Shown here: positions 1-10,674 of the stretch, one piece after another | Numbering within the stretch: the stretch's first letter is position 1 | Layout: every line of letters starts with the position of its first letter | Source: Pyrenopolyporus hunteri | Lineage: Eukaryota; Ascomycota; Sordariomycetes; Xylariales; Hypoxylaceae | Length of the DNA stretch: 64,000 nt | Direction of reading: 5' to 3' | NCBI GenBank assembly: GCA_902806595.1 | Contig: CADCXC010000005.1 | Span: 1,922,001-1,986,000 of the forward strand | Position numbers and translations under genes: made by a program | The notes under the pieces: generated by a model | Told to the model about the DNA's origin: nothing | What the model saw: only the letters and a program-made list of their open reading frames with translations | Database searches by the model: none

Positions 1-1249
1 TTCCATACCGCTACCACAGGATGGTATTAATGTATTAATGTATTTACGACATCAGGTTTATAGTCGCTATAGTGTCTAGCATACCTGAACGATTGCTCAC
101 ATCTTATATCTCAACCAATCTTGGTTCTATCTTCTCTCCGTGCAGCAAGATACTGTGCGGGCCGTCAATCCCTTTCTGAAAGTAATATAAACCTGCCTAT
201 ACGTAGGGGCGGTACGTCGACCGTGCACAATTAATCGCAACTACTGTGGACACATCCATACTATACTAGCTATGGTATGGCTATACCATGCTATTACTTG
301 TTCCTTGACGACAACAAACCCCAGGGTAGGCAGGTCGCTGCTCCACGTTCCGCACACATACCTACATTAATGTACGTTCTTGCCCAGGTAGATATATACC
401 TAGGTAGGTACTATGTGTGTAGTACTTATGCACGTAAGTAGGTACATACATGGTAGGTAGGTTGGTAAATATCAAAATGTATTGTGAGTATATAGGTAGG
501 TACATGACATACATGTATGTACACCCTTCCACAAAGTCCACGAGTCCACAGAGTCAACCCCCTTCCAGACACTCAGCGATCCACACCCACATGTATCGAG
601 TTCCCCATCCATTCCCCATCGACTTAAACCGTAATGGTTACCCTTCGTTACCCCACAATGCTAGCCCGAGCACGCATGGTCTCCACAAAATACATGGGAA
701 GAAGAAGCGGTTTCCAATCTCTCGACCATGCAAGTCCTTGCAGTCCTCGCGGTCCTTGCAGTCTCATTTTTTTTTCTCTCTCTTGCGCTGATGACAAGAC
801 GTTTATCTAACCGGTTGCGCACCCCCCGTTACACTGCCTAACTTAACCTACCATCTTCCCCGGAGCTTGCTCTGCTTTGCTCGTTGTCGTATGTAGAAAA
901 GCGAACCTCCCCTTTCGATCCAAACGGAGGGATCTTCCTTCGCATTGCATTTCCTGTTTGCCATGATAGACTTCCCACACGGCGCTGGCGTTCCTGTTCT
1001 CTGATACCCGGGCCCGCTGAGCGTGACGTCCAAATAACCGGTCGCGCGGGGCCGAAGAGGTCTCTTGTTGGTTCGCACTCGAGCTGAGCCCCTCCCCCAG
1101 GTCACAAATAGTCAAAGAGAGGGAGAACAGGAAAACGAAAAGAAAAAGAAAGGTCCACCATTCAACTTGCTGAAAGATAGTTACCCGTGCGCACCGTTGG
1201 TCGTTGATCTTTCCCTCTTCAACGGCCGAAAGGGCCAACCAGCCCCGAA
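1..1249. other. Spacer and promoter of the Zn2Cys6 gene
   Basis: No gene is supported here. The stretch holds repeated TAGG/CCTA tetranucleotides at about 396-510 and a pyrimidine-rich tract near 740-785. The last 400 bases are presumably promoter and 5' leader of the transcription factor gene starting at 1250. Short open frames in this part show no recognisable protein. Confidence 0.6.
396..510. repeat. TAGG/CCTA-type degenerate tetranucleotide tract
   Basis: The stretch contains ACCTAGGTAGGTAC, then AGTAGGTACATAC and GGTAGGTAGG, all built from TAGG and its complement CCTA. The same units recur in most spacers of the window. They are self-complementary (ACCTAGGT, GGTACC), so both strands carry the same words. 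Confidence 0.7.
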
Positions 1250-4200
1250 ATGTCACCTAATCAATCTCACCTTGATGCGCAGTCCTTCCCACCCGGGAAT
1301 ATCGATGGCTCGCAGCCTGTCGTTAAATCGGAACCCCAGCTCAACCCGATTGATTCGGCCGACCTGAATGGCTTTTCCTTGGATAACCATCACGATGGCC
1401 TTTCAAACGACGCTGCTTCGCACGGTCTGATCGACACATCTCAATTTCCAGACTTCCATTTCCCGTTCCAAGAAATCTCCGAGGCCGGCCAGATGATCAC
1501 CTTGGAAGACCACCCGAATGACCTGTTCGCCACACCCGGCCACGGCTCAATCTCATCGATTGGCGAACGGAAGGACTCGACCGCCTCTGCTCCTCACAGC
1601 GCTACTTATAACGTGATTGACCCATCGCAGCAGAATAGACGCCGTAGCGTCGACGGATCCGACGACGGAAGCCAGGAAAGCGCTCACGTTGGCACCAATT
1701 CCCTGGAAGACAACATGTCGGATGAATTTGGGCTTGCGACGGGTGGGCCCGGCGACGGAACCGAATTAGGGGGAAAGTTAAAGGAAAACAAATCCGATCC
1801 CGCGCCGGCTTGGAGCGAGCTAAAAACGAAGGCGGGGAAGGAGAGGAAAAGGCTACCTCTGGCATGCATTGCGTGTCGGAGGAAGAAGATACGTTGTTCG
1901 GGAGAGAAACCGGCGTGTAAGCATTGTCTTCGATCGCGGATCCCTTGCGTATACAAAGTCACCACACGAAAGGCAGCACCGAGAACAGACTATATGGCCA
2001 TGCTGGATAAGCGATTAAAGAGAATGGAAGACCGGATTATCAAGCTGGTACCTAAGTCGGAGCAGGATACGTCGGCCAACAACGTTGTCCGGGGGGTGGT
2101 AAAACCCGCCATTCCTGGAATGCTTCCTACGGGAAAGCAGACTACAAAGAAGCGAGGGGCGGAAGAGGCGTTTGGTGCGGATCTGGACCACTGGGCTCGA
2201 AATGGTCCCAAGACTAGGTTGGAGGGCTCTGGTAAACCGACGTCGTTGCAAGTGCAAGAAGCCGAGGAGAGCAAACTATTATACGAAGGCGCTGAGGCCT
2301 TGCCGCCAAAAGATCTACAGGAGCATCTAGCAGACGTATATTTCGAAAACATCTACGGCCAGGCATATCACCTCCTTCATAAGCCGAGCTTCATGAGGAA
2401 ACTTAAGTATGTTTGTTCGTTCTGTTCATGGTGAGACTAACGCTGATTACCGCCTACAGAGCTGGTACCCTACCTCCGGTTTTAGTGCTATCAGTCTGTG
2501 CAATCTCTGCGCGCTTTTCTACCCACCCGAAATTCTCAATGACGAACAACTTCCTCCGAGGAGAAGAGTGGGCAGCGCCAGCCCGTGATATTGTGACGAG
2601 ACGTTATGAATGGCCCAACATTACAATCTTGACTTGCCTATTACTACTCGGTCTACATGAATTTGGCACATGCCACGGAGGGAGGAGTTGGGCGCTGGGT
2701 GGCCAGGCCACTCGAATGGCTTTTGCATTGCAGCTTCACAAGGACCTAGAGTATGATCCTATGCGGCTGAACCCAACCAAGCAGCTCAGCTTCATCGATC
2801 GCGAAATTCGAAGGCGCACGATGTGGGCCTGTTTTCTAATGGACCGTTTCAACTCCTCGGGGACAGACCGCCCTATGTTCATAAAGGAAGAGACGGTCAA
2901 GATCCAACTACCGATCAAGGAGAAGCTCTTCCAGCTAGATATGCCGGGACCTACCGAAGATCTGCAAGGACAGGTTCCGCATCCGGTACCGATGGATGAG
3001 GGCCAGCTCTCCGACGCAAAGGACAACATGGGCGTAGCGGCGTACATGGTCCGCGCCATTGCCCTTTGGGGGAGAATAATAAATTTCCTAAACCAAGGGG
3101 GAATGGACTCGGATGAACGTTCGATGTGGGAGGCTGATTCCGAGTATGCTGTGCTACTCAAGCAAGCCGAGGATTTCGCCGATAACCTGCCCGATGGACT
3201 CAAGTACAGCGCTGAAAATCTCCATCTGCACCAAACGGAGGGGATGGCGAATCAATTTTTGTTTCTGCATATATCGATACAGCAGAACGTCCTATTTATG
3301 AATCGATTCGCTGTATCTTCACCCGCCGGTTTATCGAAAGCGGACGTTCCCAAGACTTTTATCACCCAAGCTGGGGCTAAAGCGTTCGCTGCTGCCAACA
3401 GAATTTCTGAGTTGCTAAAGGACGCAGAACACTATATGATTGCAGCGCCTTTCGTAGGATATTGCGCTTTTTTGTCAAGCACGGTTCATATATTCGGCAT
3501 TTTCTCCGGGAACTCCGCCGTGGAGACAGCCGCGAAGAAGAACCTGGCCATAAACGTGAAGTTCCTCTCGAAGATGAAGCGCTACTGGGGAATGTTTCAC
3601 TTCATGGCTGAGAACTTGCGTGAGCAGTACAAGACGTGTGCCGATGCCGCACGGCAGGGCACGCCAGCTAACGACAATTCGGCCGCCTCACCAATATTCC
3701 AGTATGGTGATTGGTTCGATCGGTACCCGCATGGTGTATCGCAGCCGGAATTCGTCGAGCCCGCATCTTTCAAAAAGAAAGAGACAGGCGAGGACGCTGT
3801 GCTCGAACAGAAGCCCGAACTCCACACTGTTGAAGAGTTCTTCACACAGCTTTCGCCGCCACAAACTACGGGCGATAATCGTGAGAATGGTGCATCGAGT
3901 AGACCGCCATTAATGAAACGGAAGTCGATAGCGAAGAAGGGTAGCATATCCTCACGTGGCGAACAGCAACAGCTCGAACCCCTTCTCACTGACCTCAATG
4001 CCGCCAGCATTCCAGAGCAGATCCAGCGGATCCAACAGGTACAGCAGCAGAGGGCACAAGCGCAGCGTAATTATTCCCGCCTAGGTGGGCAAACCAGTGG
4101 GCCTACCTCCTTCAACCCTGACTTCGCACAAGTACGCTTACAAAACGCAGCAGCGAACTACCACGCTTTGTCACCGATTAGCCCCGTTACCGTGGGTGGG

Positions 4201-4656
4201 TTCCAGCACGGCCACGGTCACCAACACCATGCCTTCTATAACCAAGATCTACTCTCCTTGTCCCTTTCGAACAATGCTGCAGGCATGCTACCGCAGCTTG
4301 ATCGTCAGCTCGTTTTCAATGCCTATGGCGGCCTAGATCCGTCGACAATTAGCGGACCCGAGGCGATCATGGATTGGGATGCATTGGCCGGGAACGGGAG
4401 TAGCACAGGCAGGGGGCCTAACGCGAATGGCTCGAATGGCGTCTCGGGTGATGGGCATGGCGGTCACCACGATAGCTTGCCCGGCGGGTTTATTGCCGAG
4501 CCATCTTCCGCATGGTTCATGCCCTTCAACATGGAGCCGCCAGAGCTAAGCCAAGAACTGGGCGGCATGGGTGGTGTGGACGGTTTCGGGCTTTTCAGTC
4601 CTGGTGGCGTACATACTCCCGGAGCCTCGCTGGGCCTTCGGAGAGGAGGCCGATGA
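1250..4656 (+). CDS. Zn2Cys6 fungal-specific transcription factor
   Basis: Nuclear DNA-binding regulator of the fungal Zn(II)2Cys6 class, about 1117 residues. Exons are 1250-2406 and 2460-4656; the 53-bp intron has donor GTATGT, an ACTAAC branch site and acceptor ACAG, and joining restores the frame as a Lys codon. Residues 1-200 are polar and probably disordered. The binuclear zinc cluster is complete: Cys206, 209, 216, 223, 226 and 233, spaced C-x2-C-x6-C-x6-C-x2-C-x6-C, followed by a basic linker and a short coiled coil (MLDKRLKRMEDRII). The fungal_trans regulatory domain begins at about residue 355 (HLLHKPSF) and crosses the intron (PPVLVLSVCAISARFS). The C-terminal third is Gln-, Gly- and His-rich, a likely activation or low-complexity region. 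The start is the first ATG before the conserved part. Target genes cannot be told from sequence; I do not assign it to a named regulator. Confidence 0.93.
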
Positions 4657-6253
4657 GATGATCTAGCCATTCCGGCGGTATCTGTGTGATTCCGCGCTAT
4701 ATCGGCCAACATAAGATTGGATCGGTAACTGCTCTAATATGATTTGACACCATATGATCATGTGTCATTCCATATTGAGTATCTATTATGATCGTTTGGT
4801 TGAGGTTTATATATACCTACCTACTCACCAACATCTTGTAGTATATACCCTTATGACCGGAGGGAGAGAAAGGGGAGAGGGAGGGCGGAGGTGGGTTTCC
4901 CGTCCCTTCGACGTCGGATGATGCATACGTATATCTTCTTTTTGTATATTTTCTGGAATGCATCTGAAGGACTAGGGCGTGTCCTTTCGAGCGAGCGGCA
5001 ATTTTGTAAAGGACGGAGGTTTGGGAGGGCGTACCGGAGTCTGAAACGTCAATGAATTTCCAGGAGGGATGGATGGAAACGGACTCGAAACGAAAGAGGC
5101 GCCGGCCTATACACCTCCCCTTTTTTATTGTAAGGTTGATGCTGGCTTTCCACTCGCTGTTGTCCATATTATACCTGTTTCTATTACCTATACGTTATGT
5201 CTGGGAAGGATATATGGGAAGCTGGGAGGCAACTGGGAATTCAGAACTGTCCAACCCGCGAGAGGGAGAGAAGGGTGACTCCATTCTGTGATTACGTTTG
5301 CTTGTCATATAAGAGAGGTATACCTAGGTGTGTAGGCGGATCTCGAGGCCGGGACACACGCGTTTGTTGTTGCTGTCGTCGTCCGAACGGAGATGATACC
5401 ATCTGGTAACTAGGTAGTATGACAACAAAGATAGGTACCTACCTATGTTATAACGAGAAGACGCGGTTATGAATGTGTACAGGGGGAGAAACAAAATAAA
5501 AACAAAATAAGGGTGGAAACCAAGACAGAGGGGAAAGAATTCAGAAAATAAGACAGAAAAGAAAGCAAATTTATTTCCCTCCCTACCTAGGTAGACACGG
5601 TACCACCCCGTCAACCGCCTAGTCCCGCGCCACCATGGATCCTTTGAATGCCAAATACCAAATGCCATTGACATTCCCACGCAAAGCACGTATGTATTCC
5701 TTCTGGCTTTTCATTTTGTAGGTACCTATGTTAGGTACGGTAATCCACGGCATGGCGCGTTCGGGGACCTGCGCCATACGAAAGTGGTACGATGTCTGGA
5801 ACCCCATCGGGCCACTGGGACGCGGCAGCTGGGAACTAAACTTCTTACTATAAAAAAAAAAGTCAGACACAGCTGATCCTAGCTCGGGATGCGGGAACGG
5901 GACTTATATACGTACATACATAAATACATGCATGGGGGCTGGGCAATGAGGATACCTACCTACATACACGGGGAGATGCGTGTTAGGATATGTAGGCGCG
6001 ATGCGAAAGACGCAGTAAATTAGTAGATCGACTTGTGTACCAACTATGAAGTTGATACGCGTGTATATTTATACGTAATTAGGTTATTGAAGTAAAGTCT
6101 ATGTAGGGTATCAAATTCTACCACCACCACTTAGGTACCAGGTATCTATCTACCGAGATGCTCTGCCGAAGAGAAGAAGAAAGGATTTTAACTTTTTTTT
6201 TTTTTCAAGGTTAGGTCAGGATTGGATTTGGATTTGTCTTGTCCTAGTCTGTT
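4657..6253. other. Convergent spacer between the regulator and KRI1
   Basis: About 1.6 kb between two convergent 3' ends. It contains several CCTA/TAGG clusters (4816-4826, 5435-5447, 5581-5592, 5719-5738, 5950-5964, 6131-6145) and a poly-T run near 6193-6205. The longest open frames are about 120 codons and have no recognisable domain. I see no gene. Confidence 0.6.
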
Positions 6254-8245
6254 CTAAGCAGCTACCTCCTGTTCCTCTCCCTTGGCATTCTTCTTGGTAC
6301 CTCTCGAGCGCTTGCGCTTCTTCTTGGAGCCCCCTTCGATTATATTGCTGGGGGTGGTGGTGGAGGAGTCGGGCCCGGGCTGCTCGTCGCCAACTCCGCC
6401 GAGATTAAAGGCCGGAGGCTCCCGCTCGAACTCGGGGCCGAAAGTCTCTTTCCGCCATTGCCGTAGGCGGGCTTTCTTGCCGAGCCTCTTGCGGTCTTTG
6501 GCCTGCTTGTCTTCCGGTCGGAAGTGGGCCAGCTTCTTCAGCCCGGCGAATTGGTTGAGGTCGGCGTCGGACGCCATGAGGATGTCGCGCGTCGTGAGGC
6601 CGAAGGACTCGGGCCGCGTCTCGCGGTAAGCGAAGCGCCCTGCGCCTTTACCCTTCGACGAGCTGCCGGCAAGGATCTCGGGGTCGTCGATCTCCATCTT
6701 CGCGTCGACGAAGGCCTCGAGTTTCGCTCGCTCCTGTCGCACCGCTTTCTGACTCTCGAGTTTTTCTCGCTTTCGCTCCTTGCCGGTCTTCGGCCGCTTG
6801 GCTGATGGCGCTTCCTCATCCTCCTCCCCGTCCTGTTCATCATCCGTGAGATTAATCTTGGGGCGTTCCTCGTCGTCAAAGTCAGGAACCAGATCCTTAA
6901 TATCGATGTCATCGTCCCACTTGGGCTTCTTAATCTTCTTCGACTTCTTGGCTTCGACACCGTCCTCATCGCCAGATACCTCTTCCTCCGCCACGGCGTA
7001 ATATTGGTCGTCGAATGTTTTCTTCAGTTGCTCTTCCCATTTGTCATTTTCCCAGGCGTCTTCGAGCAACTTCTGCCATTCCTCGTCCTTCAACGTCTTG
7101 CCGGATAGGCCCGCAGCTTTCTTGATCTTTTGTAATTTGGTCTCGGCTTCGTCGAGTTTGAGTCGACGTAGCCTTGCTCTTTCCTCTTTCTTTTTTCGCT
7201 TCTCTTCTTCTCTCTTCTCGCGCTCTAGCTCTCGTTGGCGCTTACGTGCGGTCTTGTCGTCGCGTCGGACCGAGCGCGCTGCAACGACATCACGGGCATA
7301 CGATTTTAGGACCTCGTTGCTCTTGTTCGGATCCTCAAATCGTAGGTTATATGCTGCTTCCCACTCATCTGCTTTCTCGTCTTCGCCTTCATCAGACTCA
7401 AATGCCTGCCAGTTGTTCCCGTCTTCTTCAAGCCAGGCGCGGGACGCCATAAAATTCGACAGGAACAGTTCGGGGTCCTTATCTGCGTCTGCGATGTCAG
7501 GCTTCGGAGCCTTAATCTTGCTAGCTCTGGATGGGTGGATGCCATTCTGGGGGGTAGATGTAGATTTCGTCTCCTCTTTAGCCTTAATGAAATCGTCGCC
7601 ATCATCGCTGTCCTCGGCGTCGCCCGCCGCCTCTAGCTGCGCTTTAATTTCATCCTTGATAGACCGCTTTAAGTCGTCCTGCTCCTGCGCGTAGGTTCGT
7701 GGGGGCTCTTCTTCCTCGTCGAAATCAGCGCCTGTGTCTCCGCGCAATATCTTTTCTCGGTGGTAATCTTGTAAGAAGACGGGCTTTTCCTTCTTTTGCT
7801 TTGCCGCATCCTCTTCGGCGACGGTGGTTTCTTCAATCGGCCTGTAGAATGTAGTCTTGCCGTCGTATACGCGGGGGTCTTTATTCTTGATCGCTTGGAG
7901 TGTGGCAGATATTTCGGCGTCGAGATCCTCGGTTGCTAAAAAGCCATCCTCGTCTTCTGTCTCGTCTGACGAGGAGTCGGAATCATCGTCGTCTTCCTTT
8001 GACTTGTCCCCATTCGCTTTCTTTGACTTGTATTTCTCTTCCACTGTAATTGTTTGGTGTTAGTGAATCTAGTAAGAGTCAGGCTGGGTGGAGGTAGGCG
8101 ACTAACATCTTTGCAATTCTTCTCGTTTTTTATTGTGCTCAAATCGTTTGGCGTACTCGGCGTTGACTTGCAATTTGACACCTCCGTCCGATTCGTCGTC
8201 GCTGTCATCAAACAGGTTTTTCTTAACCGTGTCGGATGCTGCCAT
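6254..8245 (-). CDS. KRI1: Kri1, 40S ribosome biogenesis factor
   Basis: Nucleolar protein needed for 18S rRNA maturation, working with Krr1 in the small-subunit processome (family knowledge). On the minus strand the exons are 8245-8107 and 8043-6254, with a 63-bp intron (donor GTTAGT, acceptor ACAG); the product is about 642 residues. The N-terminal half alternates acidic runs (DDDDSDSSSDETEDEDGF) with the conserved TFYRPIEE region; the middle is a charged KREREKREEEKRKKK helix; the C-terminal Kri1_C domain is seen in FAYRETRPESFGLTTRDIL and in the FRPEDKQ to RQWRKETFG block. The start MAASDTVKK is chosen because it lies just ahead of the acidic segment FDDSDDESDGG typical of the family. It is head to head with the Rab5 gene, sharing about 620 bp of promoter. 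Confidence 0.93.
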
Positions 8246-8867
8246 GTTGAATTCGAATTCAAGAGTTTTGAAAACAAAAATATATTCCTCAGGTTTTGTT
8301 GAGTAAACAGGCCGCAAATTAATGGGCTGGTTCTGCGGAGGGCAGAATTACCCAGGTCTTAAGGTATAGCTTCAGATGCAGACCTATGAAATATAGAAAA
8401 GCAAAAGTAACCTAAGGTAATTAACTTTTTTTTTTCTGCCGGTTTTTTTCTGCTGCGTCTAAAAGAGTTGGAGGGGCTTGATGGAAGTGGACCTTTGAAC
8501 CTGGATGGAATTGGGAACTTTTTGGCGGTGTCGGCCCGCAGATGTTCCGTGGTTACACGTTCTAACCCAATCCAGTGCTAGCTTCCCGCTTCCTGATGCC
8601 TGTCGGCGTACCGGGGAACTTCCTCCAGAGCGTCGTCATTCCTGATTCGATACTTGGATTAAATCCATCTGCCTACCACTTTACCTACTGTGCATATCCG
8701 TGGACTACCATCTAGCCCACCTCCAACCGAACCATCTGCATGCGATCATTTTCCCGCGCGCTGCGAATCACTTTACCATCAGCATTCTCATCATTTCCGG
8801 GATCCCTTCACAGCAGCTGACCAATAAATAAAATACCCTTCGATTTCTCAGCGGCTCTCCAACGAAA
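8246..8867. promoter_or_regulatory. Bidirectional promoter region KRI1 / Rab5
   Basis: A 622-bp spacer between the divergent starts of KRI1 and the Rab5 gene. It has a poly-T run near 8426-8435 and a second T-rich run shortly after. No TATA box or specific operator could be assigned. Its role as a shared promoter is inferred from the head-to-head layout. Confidence 0.55.
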
Positions 8868-9684
8868 ATGGCCGATTCGAACGCCCCGAAGCCGAGTAGT
8901 AGCGTTAAACTGGTCTTGCTCGGCGAAGCGGCCGTAGGAAAGGTATCGCTTCTTCGGAGTGCTTGGTTCATCTCGGAAGCTATGATACTAAGTGATTTCT
9001 AGTCTTCCCTTGTCTTGCGATTCGTCAACAACGATTTCCAAGAGAACAAGGAGCCTACTATTGGTGGTGAGTGCGCTATTCAGACATTCGTTCCTAGCAG
9101 CCCCAGGCTAATTCGGTATAGCGGCCTTTTTAACACAGAAATGCAACCTCCCTACGAGAACGATCAAGTTTGAGATCTGGGATACTGCGGGCCAAGAGCG
9201 CTTTGCCTCGCTGGCACCTATGTACTACCGAAATGCCCAAGCCGCGCTCGTCGTCTACGATCTCACGAAGCCGACGTCCCTCATCAAGGCCAAGCACTGG
9301 GTAGCGGAATTGCAAAGACAGGCGTCGCCAGGCATCGTCATCGCTCTCGTCGGCAACAAGCTAGATCTTACTAACGATAACGAATCCGGCCCCACCGAGA
9401 GCGAAGGAGCCGATGGGGAAGAGTCCGGAGACGCTCGGAAGATCTCTACAGAGGAGGCGAAGACGTACGCTGAGGAGGAGAGCCTGTTGTTCTTCGAAAC
9501 CAGCGCGAAGACCGGTCATAACGTTTCGGAAGTCTTCACCGCGATTGCGAACGCCATCCCTGAGACGTCACTGAAGAGCACGAGGGGCCCGGGGGCTTCC
9601 AGCGCAGTCAACCGGGGCGGTGAGGAGCAAAGGGTGAATCTGAATGGGCCCCGAGAAGCGGCCAAAGAGGGATGCGCATGTTGA
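8868..9684 (+). CDS. VPS21: Rab5-family small GTPase (Vps21/Ypt51 type)
   Basis: Endosomal Rab GTPase controlling early endosome fusion and vacuolar sorting (family knowledge). Exons are 8868-8942, 9003-9066 and 9122-9684, giving 233 residues; introns of 60 and 55 bp have GTATCG and GTGAGT donors. G1 is GEAAVGKSS at residues 19-27, the switch I region reads KEPTIGAAF as in Rab5, G3 is WDTAGQERF, G4 is GNKLDL and G5 is ETSAK. The Rab5 marker YYRNAQAALVVYD follows switch II. An acidic 20-residue insert (NESGPTESEGADGEESGD) follows G4. The C terminus ends in Cys-Ala-Cys, a CxC double geranylgeranylation signal. The start ATG lies 36 bases ahead of the conserved VKLVLLGE strand. Confidence 0.95.
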
Positions 9685-10674
9685 TTCCATAGAGGGGACG
9701 GGAGGAGAGTAGGTGGTGTTTTCCATCTCGCTTATGGTCATGACTACATTTCACCTTGTAATATGGAGCGATGGTTTATTGGGACTCGGTATCTGGACTG
9801 TTTTCGACGAGTAGTTTCCTCATTTCCCCCCCTTCCTGTTATCTTTTGCGTGCAATATCCAGTACAGGCCCTCGAGCAGGCAGACCACTTGTGACGAATA
9901 ATAAAGTCTAGATTTTAGAGCAGCACGCGAGTCGAATATAACCCTCTCTAACGCAACTATTGTGACGTGGGATGATATTGTGTCATCTGTGATACCTAGG
10001 TAGATATATTATCTCGTATACGTAGACCAAGTTTAAAGTGTGCCGAATAACTAGGCCATAGAGCGTAGGATGTAAATGACGAAGACAAAGAATTGATGCT
10101 ATGGAAGTGAGTTCGGAGGTTCCAGATTCATTGATATAGTGTACCTAGGCAGGTACCTGGGTACATATTACTTGGCATAGGCTTGATTATTGAGTAACCC
10201 CGTTTCTATACATGAAATTGCATCAACGCGGAAGGCAGCCCCACAGTCAGTCCCCAATAAACGCACGTACCTCTTACTCACTCTTTTTGCTTAGACCGAC
10301 CCACCTTTTGAAAGCTACAAAGTACGACGAACTCCATATCAGGCGTTTGCGCGTAGGTGTGCAATTTTGCTAGAGGACTAAACACCTACAACAACCGGAG
10401 CCTCTCTTTTTTTTTTTCCTTCCTGGCCAGCCTCTACTCAACTTACATCATCAGAGGTTGTCATTTAAACCGCCCAGGTGTTGAGAGGAACGCGACACCG
10501 GTCGGGTCCTCCTTCTCGGGTAGTTTTCGCGTCTCCTTGTATTTAACTACGACTACAATTACAACTACAAATCACCTTACTTCTTACTCATTTTGTGTCT
10601 GGCGCACTGGATTCTCCCATATCAATACCACATGCGCACCGCACAACTCGCCTGTCACGCCTTCCTGATCAGAG
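9685..10674. other. Spacer between Rab5 and the RING-SR gene
   Basis: Nearly 1 kb holding the Rab5 3' end and the upstream leader of the next gene. There are TAGG-type words at 9998-10008 and 10142-10163 and a pyrimidine tract at about 10404-10425, the latter likely part of the downstream promoter. No open frame has recognisable coding character. Confidence 0.55.

Noticed and set aside
7041..7694. 217-codon + strand frame opposite KRI1
   Set aside because: Ser-rich complement of Glu/Lys-rich Kri1 coding sequence.
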